64,000 nucleotides of DNA from Geminicoccaceae bacterium (GTDB lineage: Bacteria > Pseudomonadota > Alphaproteobacteria > Geminicoccales > Geminicoccaceae). Positions within the stretch are counted from its first letter, which is position 1, and the number at the start of each line of letters is the position of its first letter. The position numbers were made by a program, and so were the translations under genes. Under the pieces are notes generated by a model. The model searched no databases and had not been told where the DNA came from. It saw nothing but the letters and a program-made list of their open reading frames with translations. The stretch covers positions 31,437 through 95,436 of the forward strand of contig JANQPX010000051.1 of assembly GCA_028285265.1 (NCBI GenBank), given 5' to 3'. Below are positions 46,015 to 53,740 of the stretch, in pieces.

Positions 46015-46716
46015 CTAAGTCAGAGTTTGTGCTGAGAATGAGATAGAAGCTGGGTCATCCAGTTGTGAGCGTTTCTCAAATATTCCGAAGCGACGCCTAC
46101 TTATCTCCGCGGTCAGCTCAACTTTGCCACATGGAACCACCGAGCGATGAGAGCGCATGATCATACTGACTCGGAACATGCCTTCCAACTTTCGCGTCGG
46201 CGTACGATGAAATTCCCATCGGGCTCTCGGCTTGCTGAGGCCATACGCTGCAATGAATAGATGCTCTTTCGAGACTTCTGCCCCATGTTCAACGCCTGAA
46301 CCAACAGTAAGAACGCCAGCATTGACTCCAATCTCGAAGGAGAAGCCAGCGGTTTCCGCAGTCTGGTCGCTCAGTCTGAGCGGCGCCATTGAAAGTGCTA
46401 CAGGGAGTGCTGTACTGTTCTGTCCGTCAGAGCTTAACCTGACCGAAAGCCACGCGTGTTGTATCGAACTAGCCAGAGGGCCGCTGAACCCGCAGGCGAA
46501 ACCGACCCAATCGAAGCGGTAGTCTTCAGAATGCTGCTGAACATAACTTTGCAGCTCAGGGTCATCTTCAATTAACTTAGAAGAAAGACAAACAACCGAT
46601 GGCTCGGCAAGCTCAGCAGTTGCATCTATGACTTCGTGAGAGCTTGCACCTGAGCGCTGCGACACCTCACAAAGAGAGAACTGATGTGTCGTTGTTTCTG
46701 GCATTCGGATCAGCAC
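46015..46716 (-). CDS. CHAT-operon partner protein, unknown function
   Basis: The product is 233 aa from the GTG at 46716 with GGGGA upstream; an ATG four codons later lacks a site. The middle is a beta-rich segment (DWVGFACGFSGPLASSIQHA; ETAGFSFEIGVNAGVLTVGS) and the end includes basic residues (KVELTAEISRRRFGIFEKRS). No family is recognised. It ends 16 bp before the CHAT gene start, so the two are co-transcribed. It may be the CHAT substrate, sensor or inhibitor. Confidence 0.5.
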   Translation of the reverse strand: MLIRMPETTTHQFSLCEVSQRSGASSHEVIDATAELAEPSVVCLSSKLIEDDPELQSYVQQHSEDYRFDWVGFACGFSGPLASSIQHAWLSVRLSSDGQNSTALPVALSMAPLRLSDQTAETAGFSFEIGVNAGVLTVGSGVEHGAEVSKEHLFIAAYGLSKPRARWEFHRTPTRKLEGMFRVSMIMRSHRSVVPCGKVELTAEISRRRFGIFEKRSQLDDPASISFSAQTLT

Positions 46717-47066
46717 GCAAAATCCCCATTATAAGGCTGAGCATTGCCGGAGCTAAGCGTTAAATTCCGCGGAACAACAATCGTCTTTCGCCGGTAGATT
46801 GTGGATAGGAGCGAGTAGGCAAAGTATGGCGATCTGTCAACGTCATATCTGCGCTCACGAGATTCACCTTTATGGAATGTCGCTGAGATCGCTTGAGCTG
46901 ATCCAAACTTCGTTTTCCATGATTTGGTGTTTATGGAAAGCTCGCAAAGCAGCCCTGTTTCCTAGGATACAGGCCTTCCACAATACCCTTCCATATTGTC
47001 AATCTTTGGTGTGTGGAATTTGGAAAAGTCGTAAAAGGTCCACTGGAGGTATCAAACGCTTGTTGG
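46717..47066. other. Intergenic region between cargo and transfer genes
   Basis: About 350 bp of lower GC sequence separate the CHAT operon start from the end of the SSB gene. No gene or repeat is recognised; it should contain the CHAT operon promoter. It marks the boundary between the hydrolase island and the trb region. Confidence 0.45.
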
Positions 47067-47588
47067 CTATGAGCTTGTTTCGATAAGAGTATGCATAGCC
47101 ACATCGTCGAACTGGTCACGTTCGCCTAGGTTACGCTGCTCTCGCGACGCCAGATGATCGCCGGCCGGCCTGAGAAGATGGGCTTCTCGCACCGTATTCA
47201 ACAGGTGCCTCGGCCGAAGATTCACTTCTGGCTGCTGCTTGTTGTCAGTCAATAGTCGAAGTTGATGAATCTCCTGCCAAAGAACCACCTTGGTTAGGGT
47301 TCGCCATTCATAGTTCTCGTCTCGCCACAGCTCGGTATGCAGCTCGCCTTCGATGTAGACCTCATCGTCTTTGCTTAGCTTGCTCTCGGCATAGGCGACC
47401 AAAGGGCCATGGAGGACCACGATGCGATGCCACTCCTTGCTTTGGTGATCGACATTCTTGGCGTCCTGCCATCCACGCATGGTTACGACCGAGAGGCCGA
47501 CAACCTTCTGTCCGTTGTCGACATGACGCACGGAAGGCTGATCGGTCAGAGTTCCGGCGAGAATGACCTTGTTTAATGAAAGTGACAT
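47067..47588 (-). CDS. ssb: Single-stranded DNA-binding protein
   Basis: This 173-aa protein begins MSLSLNKVILAGTLTDQPSV and has VVGLSVVTMRGWQDAKN, EWHRIVVLHGPLVAYAESKL and DDEVYIEGELHTELWRDEN, the OB-fold core of bacterial SSB over residues 1-110. The C-terminal tail (about 60 residues) lacks the usual acidic DDDIPF tip and reads as a basic, arginine-rich stretch. It may have diverged, or a frameshift may have altered the end. It is the last gene of the trbF-trbG-trbI operon, where it probably coats transferred single strands. The ATG is 48 bp after the trbI stop. Confidence 0.85.
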   Translation of the reverse strand: MSLSLNKVILAGTLTDQPSVRHVDNGQKVVGLSVVTMRGWQDAKNVDHQSKEWHRIVVLHGPLVAYAESKLSKDDEVYIEGELHTELWRDENYEWRTLTKVVLWQEIHQLRLLTDNKQQPEVNLRPRHLLNTVREAHLLRPAGDHLASREQRNLGERDQFDDVAMHTLIETSS

Positions 47589-47636
47589 CGGCGGTTCCTC
47601 GTTTGCGAGAAATTGGGCTTTTCGTCGTAACTGTCC

Positions 47637-49187
47637 CTATTCAGCGTGATAGGGCTGAAGGATCACGTCTTTCCCGACCAATATGTTGAGTCTGAAGCCG
47701 GGACGGGCGGTGATCGTCGGCCGGACATCGAGCTGACGGTCGACGATCTGACTGCCAACCTGAGCTGCTTGCTGGGCGGCGGCATCGCCGAGGGCGTCGG
47801 TGATGTCGTTGCCGCCGTCGGTGGCGAGATTGGCGCCGACAGAAATGAACGATGACAAGATGACGGCACCGACAAGACGCCCGAGATGGTGATCAACCCG
47901 ATCGGACAAACCGGCATAGCCAGCCTTGTCGGTGCCAACCATCGCCTCCAACTGGGTGCTGTTGCCATTGGGCATGATGAGCCGATCCCAGATGATCTGG
48001 GCTCGATCCTGGCCATAGCCGATGTCGGCATTGTAGCGACCGATGATCTTGGTTCCTTGCGGAATCAAAAGGTGTTGGCCGCTTCTCGTGTCGAAGACAT
48101 GCTCGGTGACCTGGCCGATGATCTCGCCAGGAAGATCGCTGTTGAGTCCGGTGATGAGCGCGGCCGGGATCATAGTCCCGGCTTTGATCTCGAAATCCGA
48201 TAGAGGCTTTTGCAAGCCATTCTTCAGATAGATCGCATCATCCAGCCGAGCGTTGAGAAAGTCTTCTTGCCCGCTCGTTGACGATGCCTGACGCTGGCTT
48301 TGCGGATAGAGATCCTGCGGCGTTGGCAAGCTGTCTCTCAGGCGGTTGAGCGCCGCCAAGGTCGGATCGTTTGATGCTGCGTGCCCTGCCGACGCCAATG
48401 TCGTGTTCGGACGTGATGCAGTGACGCCTTTGGGAAAAAGTGGCGATTGTAGGGCCGCTTCCTCTTCCTTCGACCGTTGGTCACGTACGGGCGTGATCAC
48501 CCGCGCTTCGGTTACGATTTGTGGCTCGGGTTCGGGGGCTGGCTCCGGTTCCTCGGGCGATTCCGTTATCACCGGAAGGGCAGCCTGTTTCGGCAGATTG
48601 GTGTAGTCGAAGGCCGGGAGATAGGCTGTACCCAACGGCTGGTAGATGGGCTCGCGATCCTCGACATCACCTTTCAAGGATGATGATGCACCGTCATTTT
48701 GGATGGTGCCGTTCGCAAATCCGACAACCAGGGCTGATGCCAATCCGGCGCCAACGATCATGACCGTCTTCCGATTGAGCCGGACCGGCTTCTTAGTCTG
48801 CATGCCGTCTGACCGAAGCCCCGCCGCGTGACCGGCCCCTCGGTGCCCATGCCGGCACAGCCGCACGTATGCACCCGCGTCCGGAGAATGACCATGCACA
48901 TCATTAGTTTCTCTCTTGTCCGACGTTGAACGAGGTGCTTCGTTATTTCGCATCGCTAATCGTGCGGTTTCTGAGTCATGCTGTCCGGTGTCAGTGTGAT
49001 CGGCCGCTAGCTGCCCTTCGATTCCAGCAAGTTTGGTAATCGCGGCATGCCGCTCCTTTGGAACGCCTCGGCTTCGCCAGCGGCGGACCGCACCAGCACT
49101 GAGATCGAGCGCATCTGCCACTCGGTTGAGGCCGAGCCGCTCGATCAGGGCGAAGTCGACGGTCGAGGGCTGCTTTTCGTTGTCCAT
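47637..49187 (-). CDS. trbI: TrbI/VirB10-like channel protein with N-terminal HTH
   Basis: The 516-aa protein has the VirB10 organisation. A membrane helix lies at about residues 141-160 (RKTVMIVGAGLASALVVGFA). A proline-rich periplasmic linker follows (EEPEPAPEPEPQIV). The C-terminal TrbI domain has FEIKAGTMIPAALITGLNSD, LLIPQGTKIIGRYNADIGYG and SSFISVGANLATDG. The first 55 residues are unusual: FALIERLGLNRVADALDLSA then GAVRRWRSRGVPKERHAA is a helix-turn-helix of the Cro/carph-isopro type. The ATG at 49187 gives this fusion. An internal ATG at 48803 would give plain TrbI, so the HTH could also be separately expressed. It links the inner and outer membrane parts of the channel. Confidence 0.85.
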   Translation of the reverse strand: MDNEKQPSTVDFALIERLGLNRVADALDLSAGAVRRWRSRGVPKERHAAITKLAGIEGQLAADHTDTGQHDSETARLAMRNNEAPRSTSDKRETNDVHGHSPDAGAYVRLCRHGHRGAGHAAGLRSDGMQTKKPVRLNRKTVMIVGAGLASALVVGFANGTIQNDGASSSLKGDVEDREPIYQPLGTAYLPAFDYTNLPKQAALPVITESPEEPEPAPEPEPQIVTEARVITPVRDQRSKEEEAALQSPLFPKGVTASRPNTTLASAGHAASNDPTLAALNRLRDSLPTPQDLYPQSQRQASSTSGQEDFLNARLDDAIYLKNGLQKPLSDFEIKAGTMIPAALITGLNSDLPGEIIGQVTEHVFDTRSGQHLLIPQGTKIIGRYNADIGYGQDRAQIIWDRLIMPNGNSTQLEAMVGTDKAGYAGLSDRVDHHLGRLVGAVILSSFISVGANLATDGGNDITDALGDAAAQQAAQVGSQIVDRQLDVRPTITARPGFRLNILVGKDVILQPYHAE

Positions 49188-49189
49188 TA

Positions 49190-50293
49190 TCAGCGCATCC
49201 CCGCATGGTCAGACGGGTCGTGATCGCTGCGGCTATGATCATTGTCACCGTGGTCATCGGGATCACGGCACAAGGTGCAGCCACGGTTCTTTGGGGACGA
49301 TGATGTCGGCCTGCTGCTGAACCAGCGGCTCCAGCTTGAAGTGCCGCTCTTGTCGATGCCGACGAAGGTGTCGCCAAGACGGAGCTCGGCACGATCAAAA
49401 AGACGATCGACGACGTAGTAGTTCTGCTTGACTCGGTAATTGACCAGCTGACCGCTTCCATCATCGTCGCTCAAGAAGAGCGGCGGGGCTTCGGCCGTGC
49501 CCAAGGTCTTCGGAAACTCGATATAGGTCTTGCTGCCATCATCGAAGGTCCGAACCGGCCGCCAACGCGGCTTGTCGCCGCTGATCTCGTAGTCGAAGTT
49601 TAGCTGATCAATCGGAACACCAATGACGACGGTATCGTCGCGTCTTTGGTTTTCAGCATCGATCGCAGCGACTTGGCGAGACAGGTCCTCAAAGGGATAG
49701 GTCCAGGCGATCACAGCATTATAAGCCGTGTCGTCGTGGCTGGTCGCTTCGACGAGATAAACCCGTTTATCCGTGCTGATCACCATATTGGTGACCAATT
49801 CAGATCGGGTCGGTTTCACGAGAATGATGGTCTGATCATCACGCGTGACGTCGCCGATCACCCAACGGGCAGTGTCACCGGCAGCAATATTGACCAGCCT
49901 TTCGCCTCGCTGCAGTTCGATGGTGCTGAGAAAGCCGGCGGCAGCATGGAGCTCGTAGAGGGCACCTTCTTCATATGCAAAATACTGGGTTGCGTTGATG
50001 AAACCATCGGGTGCCGATGCGATCAGGGCTTCTTCTCGGGCAGCCTTGATGGCGGGCAGCCCCTCCTGAGTTCCTTCCGCCTTTTCCGACGGCCCAGGAA
50101 GCGGTCGCACCTTCTGCTGGAAGGCAGGCAGGGCTCTGGGTGCGATGGTGGCTTCGATCCTCGGCGGCTCCTGTGGTACGGCCTTCACGTAAGTCACGGG
50201 CTTATGATCATGGATGCAGCCGGCAAGCATTGCGAGCGCGGCAACAGCCGGACCGCCTCGGCAGAGGGACATTCTGGAAATCTTGGTTGTCAT
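49190..50293 (-). CDS. trbG: TrbG/VirB9-like outer-membrane channel protein, altered C-terminus
   Basis: The frame encodes 367 aa. It has a lipoprotein signal (AVAALAMLAGC, cysteine near residue 26) and the VirB9 beta domains (YELHAAAGFLSTIELQRGER; GDTARWVIGDVTRDDQTIIL; YYVVDRLFDRAELRLG). After about residue 305 the frame turns serine- and aspartate-rich (SGTSSWSRWFSSRPTSSS). One base offset near 49350 restores a natural end, HFKLEPLVQQQADIIVPKEP followed by WLHLVP and a stop at 49263. A frameshift or sequence error there is likely. The start overlaps the trbF stop (ATGA). It caps the T4SS core with TrbI and TrbF. Confidence 0.82.
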   Translation of the reverse strand: MTTKISRMSLCRGGPAVAALAMLAGCIHDHKPVTYVKAVPQEPPRIEATIAPRALPAFQQKVRPLPGPSEKAEGTQEGLPAIKAAREEALIASAPDGFINATQYFAYEEGALYELHAAAGFLSTIELQRGERLVNIAAGDTARWVIGDVTRDDQTIILVKPTRSELVTNMVISTDKRVYLVEATSHDDTAYNAVIAWTYPFEDLSRQVAAIDAENQRRDDTVVIGVPIDQLNFDYEISGDKPRWRPVRTFDDGSKTYIEFPKTLGTAEAPPLFLSDDDGSGQLVNYRVKQNYYVVDRLFDRAELRLGDTFVGIDKSGTSSWSRWFSSRPTSSSPKNRGCTLCRDPDDHGDNDHSRSDHDPSDHAGMR

Positions 50294-51006
50294 GACGGGC
50301 GCTCCGCGGTCTCAAAATCGGGCTGCACATAGATCTCGGTGATCATCAGCCCGATCGGATTGGTTTGGATTTGTCGAGGTGTGGTGGGCTTCAAGAACGC
50401 CACCGCGATGTTGGCGGTGAAGCTCTGCTGGCTCTGGCGATGACCGTTCTCGAAACGGGTTTCCTGCCAGCGGACTTGGAAGCTCTTCTCGGACTGCCGG
50501 GTGACCGAAGCGATCTCGACAGTCACGGCTTCCTTGGTAATTCTTTCCGGATTGAAGGCGTCGATCTCGCGGGCATAGGCATCGATCTGCGCCTTGGCCT
50601 CGGCCGGTACGAACTGATAGGCCTGTTCCCACTGTGATCGGAGCACGACCGGATCGATGCTCTTCGAGCGCGTCAACTGGATCCAACGGCCGATAATGTG
50701 GCCGACCATGATGTCGTCGACGGGAACAGCCTCGCCAATCACTTGATGGCGCACGGTTTCGCCGGTTTTTCTATCGATCTCGACCACATGGACTGCAGGT
50801 GTCGGCTGAAGGCTTGCGACGTAGAGACAGGCGCCGATCACCGTCACAGCAAGACCGGTCATGCCGAATGTCATCATCCGCCAGCTTCGAACATCGGTTG
50901 CCGCGCTCTGGCAGCGTTGCTCCAGGGCAGCGAGCTGCTTGCCATATCGGCTTGCTGCTTCGTCGCTGCAGCCGAAGTCGCGCGGGGGCTCTGAATAGAT
51001 CGTCAT
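50290..51006 (-). CDS. trbF: TrbF/VirB8-like inner membrane protein
   Basis: The true start is the ATG at 51006, with AGAGAGGAA nine bases upstream and a promoter motif ending at 51032, giving 238 aa. The in-frame extension upstream to 51210 covers that promoter and is not coding. The membrane helix is at about residues 50-72 (FGMTGLAVTVIGACLYVASL). The VirB8 periplasmic domain includes VGHIIGRWIQLTRSKSIDPV, VTVEIASVTRQSEKSFQVRW and TPRQIQTNPIGLMITEIYVQ. It forms the nucleation platform of the channel and is the first gene of the trbF-trbG-trbI-ssb operon. Confidence 0.88.
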   Translation of the reverse strand: MTIYSEPPRDFGCSDEAASRYGKQLAALEQRCQSAATDVRSWRMMTFGMTGLAVTVIGACLYVASLQPTPAVHVVEIDRKTGETVRHQVIGEAVPVDDIMVGHIIGRWIQLTRSKSIDPVVLRSQWEQAYQFVPAEAKAQIDAYAREIDAFNPERITKEAVTVEIASVTRQSEKSFQVRWQETRFENGHRQSQQSFTANIAVAFLKPTTPRQIQTNPIGLMITEIYVQPDFETAERPS

Positions 51007-51031
51007 CGACGCATTCCTCTCTGTTCTGATT

Positions 51032-51066
51032 CCTAGAGAGGGATCTGCAGGCAGAATCCTGCCCTC
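51032..51066 (-). promoter_or_regulatory. Transfer-module promoter motif, site B (trbF)
   Basis: The minus strand reads GGGCAGGATTC, 13 bases, then CTCTCTAGG, followed by GAATCAGAAC, which is shared with site E. An A tract lies upstream at about 51073-51080. The start codon is 26 bp downstream, so the 5' leader is short. This position shows that trbF starts a transcript separate from the upstream trbB-trbL genes. Confidence 0.7.
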
Positions 51067-51297
51067 AACGGCAAACTTTTTTGCGCTGTTCAGCTTTTCT
51101 GCTGAAGGTTGCCGCGAAAAATGCGTCGCCGCGGCGGTCATACCCGCCAAGGCCGATGTCGGCATAGAGTTCGGGCTGGTCGTGACGATGCGGCTTTTGA
51201 CCATCAACATCGGCGAGGGTTCAAATGCCCCGCTGTTAACGTCGCGTTAAGCAGAGATCGCGACACTCAATCCTGGCCATAAGACCAGGAGATTGTC

Positions 51298-51465
51298 ATG
51301 GAGCGTGCCCTGATCCTGATTCGACCCTATGCGTTCGACCAAACCTTGGCTCTGCATTGTAAGGACGGGTTTTCGGTCGTGGAGCTCGACTATTGGTGGC
51401 TCGAGATATGGCAGGACTATGGGCTCGCGCTCACTGCGGAGAACGACAATCGTTTGGCTGCATAG
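51298..51465 (+). CDS. Small plus-strand gene inside the trb block
   Basis: A 55-aa frame starts at the ATG at 51298, with AGGAG seven bases upstream, and ends with TAG at 51465. It encodes MERALILIRPYAFDQTLALH, then CKDGFSVVELDYWWLEIWQD and an acidic C-terminus. The composition is protein-like and not that of a chance frame. It runs opposite to the flanking trbF and trbL genes and fills the gap between them, so it is transcribed separately or serves as an antisense control unit. No family is recognised. It could be a small regulator or toxin-like peptide, but that is speculation. Confidence 0.55.
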   Translation: MERALILIRPYAFDQTLALHCKDGFSVVELDYWWLEIWQDYGLALTAENDNRLAA

Positions 51466-51502
51466 ATAGGAACAGATCGGTCCGCTGACATCTCAGCAGT
51501 GC

Positions 51503-52849
51503 TTATCTGCTGCCGATATCGATCCTGGCACCGCTGCCGCCGCCACTTCCCTGAACAGCACCGCCTGTGGCAATAGCTGCATGTTTGAGGCTTCGTCGCG
51601 CTGCCTGGAGGTCGGACGTCGTTGCCGAACCGGCATTGCTCGGAGTGCCATCCACTGAACGAGCGGTGCCGCCCGATGTCGGACTAGGGCCGCCTGCATT
51701 CGGCGATGGCCCACTCGGCCCGCCGCTTCCAATTCCTCCTGATGATTCACCACCAAATGAAGGCCCGACTGCGGTCCCTGGTGATCTGACGGCAGTGTTC
51801 GGTCGGATGGCGACGGCCGTTCCAGGCGTACCGCTGGTGCCGCTGCTGGAACCGGCGCTTCGCGAAAAGCCGGTGCCTGAAAAGCCGACACCGCCGCTCG
51901 CTCGACCTTGAAGCCCGTTTCGAGCGCCGGCGATGACGGTGCCAGCAGCGCTGCCGGCGGCACCTGCGACACGCGTCGCCGCGTATCCAGCCGCACCTGC
52001 GCCGGCGACAGCCGCGGCCGATTGGGCGATTGCGCCGATGCCAAGGCTCGGTCCGCCGCTTATCATCGACGAGGCCAGGTTTGGCGCTTTCAAGGCCAGG
52101 AGCACGAAGGTGAGCGAGACGCCCATGATGACGAATTGGGTGGTGAAGGAGAGTTCATCCGGGATCGGGATGTTGGGGAAGATGGCAAAGGCAAAGCTCA
52201 CCACCACGGCGAGCGTAAAAATCTTGATGCCGGCAGCAATCACATAGCCGAGGGCTCCTTGTGCCAATGATGTCGTGCGATCGAGCAGGGCAAACGGGAT
52301 CAGGATAAAGCCGCCTAGCGTGACAAGCTTGAACTCCAGGAGCGTGATGAAGACCTGAAGGGCGATGATCAGGAAGGACAAGGCAACGATCAGGGCGGAG
52401 AAAAACAGGAAGATTGCTGCGACGCTGATGCCGGTGAAGCCGCCTGCCTCGCTTGCCCGCTGAAAGAGCGTGTCGCCGAGGCCCCATCCGATGGTGAGAA
52501 TGCTGGAGGGCGAGAAGAACTGCGCCGTGGTCAGGCCCTCGACTTCGGCGCCACCGGAGCGAAGGCCAAGGAGCGCAAAACTGCTAACGATGATCCGTGT
52601 GAAATCCAGCCAGTTGGTCACCAGAAAGAGTGCGCCGGAAACGAACAGGATCTTTTTGAGCATGAACTCGAGCCCGGCGGAGAGGCTGCCAAAAGCATAG
52701 GCCACGCCCGAAAACACGATCGAGATCACTAGGAAGGACTGAAAGACGAAGCGGACATCACCCTCGAGAACGGGGAGTGCTGCATCGATGGCACCTTGAA
52801 TGACATTGAGGATCTGATCGAGAACGCCCGGTGCAAAGGTAAACTCCAT
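51503..52849 (-). CDS. trbL: TrbL/VirB6-like polytopic inner membrane protein
   Basis: The 448-aa protein has 6-7 membrane helices in residues about 25-290 (FLVISIVFSGVAYAFGSLSA; ILFVSGALFLVTNWLDFTRI; VAAIFLFFSALIVALSFLII; ALQVFITLLEFKLVTLGGFI; IFTLAVVVSFAFAIFP). This is the TrbL pattern that forms the inner-membrane part of the channel. The C-terminal 150 residues are glycine/serine/alanine-rich and disordered (GSSSGTSGTPGTAVAIRPN), common in TrbL. The gene starts 3 bp after the small trbK-like gene. It is the last gene of the trbB operon, followed by the opposing small gene. Confidence 0.87.
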   Translation of the reverse strand: MEFTFAPGVLDQILNVIQGAIDAALPVLEGDVRFVFQSFLVISIVFSGVAYAFGSLSAGLEFMLKKILFVSGALFLVTNWLDFTRIIVSSFALLGLRSGGAEVEGLTTAQFFSPSSILTIGWGLGDTLFQRASEAGGFTGISVAAIFLFFSALIVALSFLIIALQVFITLLEFKLVTLGGFILIPFALLDRTTSLAQGALGYVIAAGIKIFTLAVVVSFAFAIFPNIPIPDELSFTTQFVIMGVSLTFVLLALKAPNLASSMISGGPSLGIGAIAQSAAAVAGAGAAGYAATRVAGAAGSAAGTVIAGARNGLQGRASGGVGFSGTGFSRSAGSSSGTSGTPGTAVAIRPNTAVRSPGTAVGPSFGGESSGGIGSGGPSGPSPNAGGPSPTSGGTARSVDGTPSNAGSATTSDLQAARRSLKHAAIATGGAVQGSGGGSGARIDIGSR

Positions 52850-52852
52850 GGC

Positions 52853-53011
52853 TCACCTGTCTTTCTCGATCATCGGCTGACATCGGCAAGGTTCACTCAT
52901 ATGGCCGGCGAGCGGCGCCAGATGGGCAGCCAAGATCGTGGCAACGGCGACCCAAAAGGCCGTGCCGCCGATCAGCTTGATGATCTGGATCATGGTCGGT
53001 TGCAGCTTCAT
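52853..53011 (-). CDS. trbK: TrbK-like small membrane protein (entry exclusion candidate)
   Basis: A 52-aa frame begins at the ATG at 53011, overlapping the trbJ stop (ATGA), and ends 3 bp before the trbL start. It encodes a single membrane helix (IKLIGGTAFWVAVATILAAH) followed by CRCQPMIEKDR. Position between trbJ and trbL, size and topology match trbK of the RP4 order, which acts in entry exclusion. The sequence is too short for a family assignment by motif, so the name rests on gene order. Confidence 0.6.
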   Translation of the reverse strand: MKLQPTMIQIIKLIGGTAFWVAVATILAAHLAPLAGHMSEPCRCQPMIEKDR

Positions 53012-53736
53012 GGTGTCGCTGGCCAGCCGTTCGGCAGGACCCCTCCGAAACGTTGATTGGCATTGTCTTCACCGTCGGCGAGACGGCGGGTGATGTCCTC
53101 GGCAGCCTGCCGTTCCGATGCGCGATTGGCGGCTTCCAAAGCTTGCAGGCGCTGCGCCGCGAGCTGGGCGCCTTGGATCTCGACAAGCGTGGTAACGATC
53201 TGGCCCTGGAGCTGATTGCCGGCCTGGATGGCCTGGGTCTGCCCGACAGCGGCTTCGGAAACGCCGAGCGTGGCCTCGACGCTGGCGATGGTTTCTTGAA
53301 TGGACTCAGCACTCACCGACTGCAGTTGCACAGCTTGCTGACTGGCACTTAGCAAGCGGTTGTTTTGCTGCTGGAGGGCGAGCACAACATCCTCAAGGGC
53401 ATCGAGAGCCTCGAAGCCTTCGGGAAAGAGCTCGCGGAACTGCTCCAGCGATTCGGCTTCCTGAAAGACCAAAGCAGCGCCATTGTTGAGCACGGTCTGT
53501 ACACCGACCAGCTGCTCGGTGAGCTCAGCCGTTAGGCTGAGATCGGTGCCAGTCACCGATTGCACGGCAAGCTCGATCTGGCGAAGTGTGCGGATGCCTT
53601 GCTCGATCGCCTGAAACACCTGTTGTATGTTCTGCGCGAAATTCGCGGCATCGAAGACGGCGAACTGTGCTTTGGCTGTGGGCGTTGCGATCATTAGACC
53701 GATCGCCACGACGGTGGCGAGTAGCGTCTTTTTCAT
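53008..53736 (-). CDS. trbJ: TrbJ/VirB5-like minor pilus protein
   Basis: From the ATG at 53736 (GGAGG upstream, just after the trbE stop) the protein is 242 aa. The longer in-frame reading lies inside trbE. A signal peptide is clear (MKKTLLATVVAIGLMIATPT, with cleavage after AKA). The mature part is almost entirely helical with many glutamines and hydrophobic repeats (AQNIQQVFQAIEQGIRTLRQ; QNNRLLSASQQAVQLQSVSA), typical of VirB5/TrbJ. It is a pilus-tip or assembly protein. It overlaps the next small gene by 4 bp. Confidence 0.87.
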   Translation of the reverse strand: MKKTLLATVVAIGLMIATPTAKAQFAVFDAANFAQNIQQVFQAIEQGIRTLRQIELAVQSVTGTDLSLTAELTEQLVGVQTVLNNGAALVFQEAESLEQFRELFPEGFEALDALEDVVLALQQQNNRLLSASQQAVQLQSVSAESIQETIASVEATLGVSEAAVGQTQAIQAGNQLQGQIVTTLVEIQGAQLAAQRLQALEAANRASERQAAEDITRRLADGEDNANQRFGGVLPNGWPATP

Positions 53737-53740
53737 GGAG

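Noticed and set aside
51007..51210. N-terminal extension of TrbF
   Set aside because: The extension covers promoter site B. The ATG at 51006 has a good ribosome site and the VirB8 domain order begins there.
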